The position numbers and the translations under genes are program-made. Below, in pieces: positions 1-6,400 of a stretch of 20,464 nt of DNA. Each line of letters begins with the position of its first letter. Position 1 is the first letter of the stretch. The DNA comes from a virus, in IMG/VR virus record IMGVR_UViG_3300020074_000156, positions 1 to 20,464 of that record. One strand, 5' to 3'. A model generated the notes under the pieces. It searched no databases. It had not been told where the DNA came from and saw nothing but the letters and a program-made list of their open reading frames with translations.

Positions 1-177
1 ACTAGCACCCTTTAGAAGAATTGCTTGACCAGCAAAAAGTTGGATAGCAGGACCACTACCAAAAGTAACAGTAGATGCAGATGCAGCACTAACTCGGTAG
101 ACACCAGTTTTTACAAGTTGATATTCTATTCCAGCCGCAGCAATACTATTTGTACTTATAACGTTGAGAACGGTCAT
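1..177 (-). CDS. Small protein of unknown function between gp16 and the expected gp17, 3' end missing
   Basis: An open frame of 59 codons starts at an ATG (177-175) and runs off the window edge without a stop. The start is supported by a GGAGT Shine-Dalgarno sequence six bases upstream and by a 31-base gap after the gp16 stop. The visible protein begins MTVLNVISTNSIAAAG and continues as short alternating hydrophobic and small residues (VYRVSAAS, STVTFGSGPAIQLFAGQAIL), which suggests an all-beta fold. There is no signal peptide, membrane segment or cysteine in the visible part. I do not recognise a named family. In T4 the large terminase gene 17 follows 16 directly. From memory, marine T4-like phages often carry a small extra gene at this point, so a minor virion or packaging accessory role is possible but only inferred from position. 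Confidence 0.7.
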   Translation of the reverse strand, partial: MTVLNVISTNSIAAAGIEYQLVKTGVYRVSAASASTVTFGSGPAIQLFAGQAILLKGAS

Positions 178-208
178 ACTAAACTCCAAGTTTTTCTTAT
201 CCTATCTT

Positions 209-622
209 CTATTTAGTTTCTTTTAAGTTTTGCTGTTTAAGCAATTTTTGCAATTCTGCTGTACTACCAACAAATAATGCATTGGTTACGTTGTTTGGAC
301 CTTTCTTTGGATCGTCATCCAACTCTTTCATTTTTCTCTGCAGATCAATGAGTTTATCTGCTACGTCTCCAACGTTTTTAATAAGTTGACCTGCAACTTC
401 ATAAGCACGAGGATGATCTGACGCTCGTGCCACATCAAGTATGCCATCTACTGCCTCCTGTCCTTTCATAACTAAGTTGTGCAATTGGGCACGAGTAACC
501 TCATAATCTTGTTTGATATCTGGAGACTCGCTTCTTTTCAATAATGGATTTTCACTTTCATATTTTTGGATTTCAGTTGGTTCAGTGCCAAATACATCAT
601 TTAATCCATCAAAAGTACTCAT
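209..622 (-). CDS. 16: Terminase small subunit gp16
   Basis: This 137-residue protein is the probable small terminase subunit. It should form a ring that recognises concatemeric phage DNA and stimulates the large subunit gp17 during head packaging. The sequence follows the T4 gp16 plan. There is an acidic, disordered N-terminus, then a helical hairpin or coiled-coil core at about residues 37-102 (QDYEVTRAQLHNLV, ARASDHPRAYEVAGQLI, DLQRKMKELDDD). The C-terminal motif NALFVGSTAELQKLL (about 114-128) matches the T4 motif NATVFMGSPTELMDEI. T4 gp16 is 164 residues, so this one is shorter, mainly at the ends. The ATG at 622 follows the gp15 stop by two bases and has a GAGGAAAT ribosome site. The gene sits directly after gp15, as in T4, with gp17 expected just outside the window. 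Confidence 0.92.
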   Translation of the reverse strand: MSTFDGLNDVFGTEPTEIQKYESENPLLKRSESPDIKQDYEVTRAQLHNLVMKGQEAVDGILDVARASDHPRAYEVAGQLIKNVGDVADKLIDLQRKMKELDDDPKKGPNNVTNALFVGSTAELQKLLKQQNLKETK

Positions 623-624
623 AT

Positions 625-1410
625 TTAAATTTCCTCATCAACTCCAGTTGTAGGATTACGTTTTTCGTTATCAGTAAACTCTTCTTTAGTAATACCAAAT
701 CCAAAATCATCGTCAGCATCTGCGTCAGTTGGATCTGGCTCAATTGTATATCGCACTTCTCGTGGTGCTGTATTTACATTTGTATTTGTATAGTAATCGG
801 TAATCGTCTTTTTAATAATCTTCGCTTCAGTAACAGGACCATATAGGAAGGTCTTGCAGGTAAAGGTTAGAGTATAAATGATCGCCCTTCTAGTCTCAAA
901 ATCTCCTTCGTAATCATCTTCATAGTCAACACTATTGAGGACTACAGGAACATCTTTAGTTTCATTCATCTCATCCAACAATCTAATTGGTAGATTGTAA
1001 TGCGGTTGAAAATATGGAAGAATCTGCTCAATAATTTGAAGACCATCTTCTTGAGTTTTCGAAATAATCGTCAATTGAAAACCTAGATTATATGGCACTG
1101 GCATGAAAACATTTTTATTTTCATCATCATCTCTTGCTATTTTAATTTTTTGTGTTGGTGATACTTTCCTTGAAGGATCATAATCAATGCCATCTATTTC
1201 AAATGCAATCCTAGGAAGAGTGATCTGCACTCTCTTATTAGTTGGATCTGGAGTTTGAGCCAACCTTGCGAGGAATTTTTGCTTTGGTCCATATGCTAGA
1301 GGTACTTTCATTACCTCATTACCTCTACGAATTTCAATATTATTGAAAAGAGTACCAAATGCAACAACAGTTTTTCGAAAGACTTCGTGATAAGAATAAG
1401 TGCCTAACAT
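625..1410 (-). CDS. 15: gp15, tail sheath stabiliser and tail completion protein
   Basis: This 261-residue protein is close to the 272 residues of T4 gp15. In T4, gp15 forms a hexameric ring that caps the tail tube and sheath and binds the neck. The N-terminus (GTYSYHEVFRKTVVAFGTLF) resembles the T4 start, in which a short aromatic segment leads into a GxLFxNIxIxR strand. The clearest signature is QIIEQILPYFQPHYN at about residues 125-139, nearly identical to the T4 segment QIVEQILPYFQPHFN. A further conserved strand pair (RRAIIYTLTFTCKTFLYGPV) matches the T4 region before the C-terminus. The last 50 residues are acidic and probably flexible. The ATG lies two bases after the gp14 stop. I see no clear Shine-Dalgarno sequence, so translation may be coupled to gp14. 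Confidence 0.93.
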   Translation of the reverse strand: MLGTYSYHEVFRKTVVAFGTLFNNIEIRRGNEVMKVPLAYGPKQKFLARLAQTPDPTNKRVQITLPRIAFEIDGIDYDPSRKVSPTQKIKIARDDDENKNVFMPVPYNLGFQLTIISKTQEDGLQIIEQILPYFQPHYNLPIRLLDEMNETKDVPVVLNSVDYEDDYEGDFETRRAIIYTLTFTCKTFLYGPVTEAKIIKKTITDYYTNTNVNTAPREVRYTIEPDPTDADADDDFGFGITKEEFTDNEKRNPTTGVDEEI

Positions 1411-1412
1411 AG

Positions 1413-2591
1413 TCAGATAGTAGTATCAGTTATTTGTCCAATATGACCGAATGGATTGCCCTCGGTAAAATCGATAATATCATCATCCGCTTCTTCAAAC
1501 GTATAATTTTGGTCGATAGTATCGTCGGTATTAGTATTATTTAGTGTGTTATAAGAGAAAGGACTCCACAGAGCACCAGATGTCAACCCCTTAATTGTCT
1601 CAGCAGTATTAAATGTGCCCGTGCGATTAATTATCTGCAATTCCCTCGTTGAAGAATTCCATGATTTGACTTCTGCTCTATTGTCCCTTGGCGATGGGGC
1701 GATTGTTATCGTGGGCGCGGCAGCATATCCACTACCAGGATGAGTAAGAGTTATTCCAGTAACAATACCCGATGCAGAAACCACGGCAGTGCCAGTTGCT
1801 GTTGTGCCACCAGGCGGCGGAGCACTAAATGTTACAGATGGAAGTATTAGTGGATTATAAAATTCACCACCATCAGTAATGCTTGGAGTAGTGACTGCTC
1901 CGCTGGATAGTGTTGTTGTTGCGGTTGCTGTATGCAAATTGCCAACTACTTCTTCGCCAACAGTAAAGTTTCCAACTCCACCAGGATCCATAATCAACTT
2001 AATCGCATTTGCGAATGCAGTTTCAATAGCGTCAATTTCAGCAACTCCAGTATCCAACTCCTCATCACTATATTCAAAGATCTCGCAACGGCACTCCCAA
2101 ACATATCCCTTACCAAGTTGATAAAATGGTCTTTCTGCCTCTACAAATTTAATTTCAAATAAATGCTTTGTTGCAGGAAACCAGATCAGATCACCTTCAT
2201 TTGGGCGACCTTCAACATTTAGAGTAGAATTATCATCTACTTTTTGTTTAAATTTTTTGCGAGAAAAAATAAAAGTTGTTTTATCTTCAATTCGTACTCC
2301 AAATTTTGAAAGTAATTCTCCTTGCCCTTCCCACCCATCAACATTATTTACATACGCCCTAACAGTAAGTGCTTGTGTGAATCTACTATTCTCTACCTCA
2401 TTTAATATAGTATCTCTATTCACATATGTACGAGGTAAGTAGTAGATATTTTGACCATAAATTTCAATACTCTCGACAATCAAATTCTCAATAAAAGTTT
2501 GCTCTTGTGCAGATCCATTTACATTTAATCTACAAGAACTATCATAATCTGAGTAGAAGCAATTTGTTGGAGGCGTATTTGAATATGTCAT
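1413..2591 (-). CDS. 14: Neck protein gp14 with an extra C-terminal beta-rich region
   Basis: This 392-residue protein has a core that matches T4 gp14, a head-completion protein that forms the neck ring with gp13 and accepts the tail. The core covers about residues 11-190: YSDYD near the start, IYYLPRTYVNRDTILNE at 49-65, TFIFSRKKF at 106-114, GDLIWFPATKHLFEI at 133-147, and FYQLGKGYVWECRCEIFEY at 156-174. T4 gp14 has 256 residues, so this one is about 136 longer. The extra part contains a VGE/SWN module split by a GSGY-type module (see separate entries). The acidic end (FEEADDDIIDFTEGNPFG) probably belongs to the original gp14. The ATG follows the gp13 stop by one base and has an AGGA ribosome site four bases upstream. 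Order 13-14-15 is as in T4. Confidence 0.93.
   Translation of the reverse strand: MTYSNTPPTNCFYSDYDSSCRLNVNGSAQEQTFIENLIVESIEIYGQNIYYLPRTYVNRDTILNEVENSRFTQALTVRAYVNNVDGWEGQGELLSKFGVRIEDKTTFIFSRKKFKQKVDDNSTLNVEGRPNEGDLIWFPATKHLFEIKFVEAERPFYQLGKGYVWECRCEIFEYSDEELDTGVAEIDAIETAFANAIKLIMDPGGVGNFTVGEEVVGNLHTATATTTLSSGAVTTPSITDGGEFYNPLILPSVTFSAPPPGGTTATGTAVVSASGIVTGITLTHPGSGYAAAPTITIAPSPRDNRAEVKSWNSSTRELQIINRTGTFNTAETIKGLTSGALWSPFSYNTLNNTNTDDTIDQNYTFEEADDDIIDFTEGNPFGHIGQITDTTI
1680..1940 (-). other. GSGY-type beta module inserted in gp14
   Basis: Residues about 219-304 of gp14 hold a glycine-, threonine- and proline-rich segment: ITDGGEFYNPLILPSVTFS, then GIVTGITLTHPGSGYAAAPT. It has the same shape as units in the YHYH-like protein (GKVTSISVNDPGEYYQDPP), in gp8 and at the fibre tip. 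It lies exactly between FTVGEEVVG (1941-1967) and RAEVKSWN (1656-1679), two halves that are adjacent in the comparable module of the YHYH-like protein. The reading is therefore an insertion of one module into another. Boundaries are approximate. Confidence 0.7.
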
Positions 2592-2592
2592 T

Positions 2593-3396
2593 TTATCCTA
2601 TTAGATCCATTGGTGGGTATTCATAAGTATTGCGTAGTCTTTCCTCAAGATCCTTTTTAAATTGGGAAGCATCTTCTAAAATTTGACGACCATTAAGAGT
2701 CACACCACCTAGCATTTGTATACCATCATATTTACTTAGATTGCGTCCCCATTGTTGTTGAAATAGTGCTTCTACATAATCTTTCAACCAAGCATCATTA
2801 TACATGGATGTATAATCATCTGGATCCTGGCGCACAGTGCAATCTACTAAAATCCAATCTCCCGCATTTAAACTATCCCAATCAAAATCTAAATATAATC
2901 TATTTTGATATTGATTCCATTTCACTCTACGATTAGCTTGAGAATTCGTCACCCAATCAAGAGTTTCTAGATATTGAGATGTCATAAAATAATGCAAGAT
3001 CTGCCCATGAGTCATTCCGTAAATATCATTTAAGAAAATTTGATATTTGATATTGAAGATATTTCCAGGAACTACACTAGAAGCTCCAATATTAGTGTAT
3101 ACATGATTTATTCCAATAACACCATCTGGCATACTTACATAGTTTTTATTTTCATACCAATTTCCACCAAGAGATTCTGCAGTCTTGGAGGCAGCAATAA
3201 TGGCATCAGTTACTTGAATTTTAATAAAAGCACCAATACTAGCATCATAATGATACTCTTGCATATAATCAATAGCTTCTTCAATTAAATCATCCAACTG
3301 CTCATCACAGACATTGATATCTACCGCAGGGTAACCTAACCTACGAAGACAATACATTTTTAGTTCTTGTTTTGTTGCGGGTCTAGTTGCTGACAT
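2593..3396 (-). CDS. 13: Neck protein gp13 (head completion)
   Basis: This 267-residue protein is a probable gp13, which binds the portal-connector region after packaging and, with gp14, forms the neck. T4 gp13 is 309 residues. Recognisable features are an N-terminal helical region (KQELKMYCLRRLGYPAVDIN, then EQLDDLIEEAIDYMQEYHYD, about residues 9-52), a central beta region (NKNYVSMPDGVIGINHVYTN at about 83-102) and the conserved tail (LYLDFDWDSLNAGDWILVDC, then DAWLKDYVEALFQQQWGRNL). The C-terminus carries the typical GGVTLNGRQILEDA segment. The order fibre-13-14-15-16 agrees with the T4 order wac-13-14-15-16. The ATG lies six bases after the fibre stop. The ribosome site is weak. Confidence 0.93.
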   Translation of the reverse strand: MSATRPATKQELKMYCLRRLGYPAVDINVCDEQLDDLIEEAIDYMQEYHYDASIGAFIKIQVTDAIIAASKTAESLGGNWYENKNYVSMPDGVIGINHVYTNIGASSVVPGNIFNIKYQIFLNDIYGMTHGQILHYFMTSQYLETLDWVTNSQANRRVKWNQYQNRLYLDFDWDSLNAGDWILVDCTVRQDPDDYTSMYNDAWLKDYVEALFQQQWGRNLSKYDGIQMLGGVTLNGRQILEDASQFKKDLEERLRNTYEYPPMDLIG

Positions 3397-3402
3397 GTCT
3401 TA

Positions 3403-6400
3403 TCAAGCGAATGAGGAAATTGTGAGTGTTGTTACATTATTAGCGGAGACTGTTTCTCCAACCTCAAAGAATCCATCTACAGCGTTAACTGTTGCTGAAG
3501 TTGCACCAAGAGCAGTAATGACTCCAGTAGTACCAGTTGTAGCACCAGTAAGAGTGTTTCCAACTTTCATTTCTTTTACTGCACTAATAGTAATAGTTGC
3601 TTGCGGCGTAGTACCACCTGTAATAGTAATCACATCATTTGGCGAATATCCAGTGCCATCATTGTTAATCGTTACGGAAGTAACAATACCTGCAGTAGCA
3701 ACAATATTAACAGTCAATCCACTACCAGTGCCACCAGTTGTAGCAACACCAGTTGAAGTTAGATAACCATTACCACCACTTAGAGTTGCATTGTTAAAAG
3801 AGACAACATCTCCAGGAGTGGGATCTCCAGAAAGATTCAATACCAGAGTAGTATTAGTTTCTAGATTATTTAACATTGCCTTCAATTGTGCAAATGCATT
3901 ATCTAATTGATCCTGCACTCTTGCTTTAGTATAATAAAGTTTCGTGCCCTCTGCTAGATTTGTTGTCGTGAAATTAGATATACTGCTTACCTGGCCAGTT
4001 ACATTACCAGTAACATTACCAGTAACATTACCAGTCAGAGCACCAGAAAATGTTGCTGCGGTGACGTTACCAGAGGCATTAAGGCTTGTTGCACCTATAG
4101 CCCCAACGGTAATATTAGGAGTTCCAGAAAGACCCGTTGCATTACCAGTTACATTACCTGTTACATTACCAATCACATTACCAGTCAAGTTTGCTGTAAT
4201 TGTGCCCGCAGCAAAGTTTCCAGAGGCATCACGAAGTACGAGGTTATTTGAAGAATTTCCTGATGTTGATGCAACGTTAATAACGGTATTACCAGCGATA
4301 CCATCACCATTAGTAATCGTTATACCTGAACTTGCTGTGGCAGAAATACTTCTTTGTGCATATGTATTTGCTGCGGTTCTCACTACATAACCAGTGCCTG
4401 CCATTGCCGCTAAAGCAGTGATATCAGCGTCTACAAATGTAGTAGATATCGTTACATCTGCACTACCGTTGAAACTAACGGTGCCTGATACTGCCCCGCT
4501 TACTGCAATATTACGAGCAGTTTGTAGAGTAGTTGCAGTAGAAGAATTTCCAGTCAATGCTGCAGTGATTGTGCCAGCAGCAAAGTTTCCAGAAGGATCC
4601 CTAACTACAACTGTGTTTGATGTATTTGTTGATGCTGTTGTAAATCCATCTAATAAATCTGCATTTAAATTATTGACTTTAGTTGTAGATGTAACGATAA
4701 ATGGTGCCGTGCCACCAGCAACGTTAGATGTAATCACACCATCTACTGTTAATGCACCATCGATATTTGCATTAAAATCAACACTTAAAGCAGTGCCAGA
4801 TCCAGTCAATTTTAAGCTACCAGCACGGAGAGATCCATCGGTACCAGTAAATATTTCAGATGAATTGGTTGCAGTAGTTAAGAAAACATATTCTAGCGTT
4901 GATCTATCGAGACCGAAGAAACCAACTTTCGCTGTAGTGTCGAAATAACGGAATTCAACACCACGATCCTTAGAATCATCAGAGACTGGTGCCGTGTCGC
5001 CACCCAAAGTAATAATAGGGTCATCGACAGTAGTGACCGTAGAGTTGACCGTAGTGGTTGTTCCATTGACAGTAAGGTTACCTCCAACAGTTAGATTACC
5101 ATGTGTTGATACAGCGCCAGTTAAATTAGTGACACCAAAAGCAACTCTGGAATTTGTATTATCCCAGATATAAAAATCACCACCGATATATGCGTTTTTG
5201 GATACCCTAAGTCCACCATCCGTTGTTAATGAAACCGCATTATCAGCAAAACTTGTAACATCATCAACATTAGAAACTGCAACTCTTCCAGCAAATGTCG
5301 CATTACCCGATTGAGTTGTTGTCCCACTAATTGTGGAGTTTCCAAAGACTCTCATGCTACCAGCAACTGCTAGGTTTTTAGCAACTCCAAGACCACCATT
5401 AAGTCTAACAGCACCATCAGCAGTGTAAGATACTCCAGATATAGTCTGATCAGTTGTATTTGTCAGTGAAGTAACACCTGTCACACCGAGAGTGCTATTG
5501 ATTTGAGTTGCACTGGTGATAGTTGCAGTACCTGCAATAGTTGTATTACCAGAAGAAGAATCTACAACAAATTTATCAACTGCAGATCCATTTCGAATCT
5601 TAAAGAATTCAGTAGAAGCACTATCAGATCCAACGATTGTTACATTCTTATTAAATGTTGAGTTATCAGTTACGGTAAAGGTGCCAGATGCACTTGTGTT
5701 ACCAGTTTGAGCATCAACTGAGAATGTCGTTGCTCCAGCAAGTCCATTCTTAACAAATAAATCATTTCCGTGATTTGTTATACCGTAAATATCAGTTTGT
5801 CCAGTTTGTCCATATACACGGAAAATAACCAAGTCACTACCTGCCTGACTTCCTGGAGTATAATTTGTATTATGTCTTACTTGTAAATCCCCACCGACAT
5901 ATAAATCATCTCTAATGACAGCGCCACCACGACAGAATATTGAGGAAAACCAATCATTAAGATAAGTTGGAGTTGCAGTATCGTAGAAGTTTACGTCATC
6001 AAAGAATGTTTCTTTATTGTAGTGGTTTACTTCTCCCGCAATTCCACCACCAGTTGAAGTACCAAAATCGACTGATCCAAATACTTTTAAATTTTCACCA
6101 ACAATCAAGCTTTTTGCAATATCAACGCCACCAGAAACTAATAGAGCCCCTGGATGTGAGGCCATCGATGAATATGTCGTGCCAGAGGTGATTGATCCTG
6201 CAAAATTGGCATCAGTGGTATTACTTAATGTTGTAATACCACTAACTGCCAATGTTGAAGATAGAGTTGTGCCTTGACTAACTCTAAGTTGCTTAGCAAT
6301 ACCTACACCACCAGAAGTGATAATAGATCCTGTTGTGGTTGAAGTTGAATCTGTAGTATCTGTAGTAACGATTTGCCCAACTGTATCAATTTTACCAGAG

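Noticed and set aside
25-216. Plus-strand frame of 63 codons at the window start
   Set aside because: It opposes the well-supported small gene at 1-177, which has a ribosome site and fits the operon.
3995-4180. CRISPR-like array
   Set aside because: The units are contiguous 12-base coding repeats without spacers, inside the fibre gene.
4893-5087. Small minus-strand frame within the fibre gene
   Set aside because: It is an alternative frame of the duplicated fibre block, with the same artefact at the other copy (6993-7430). There is no ribosome site.
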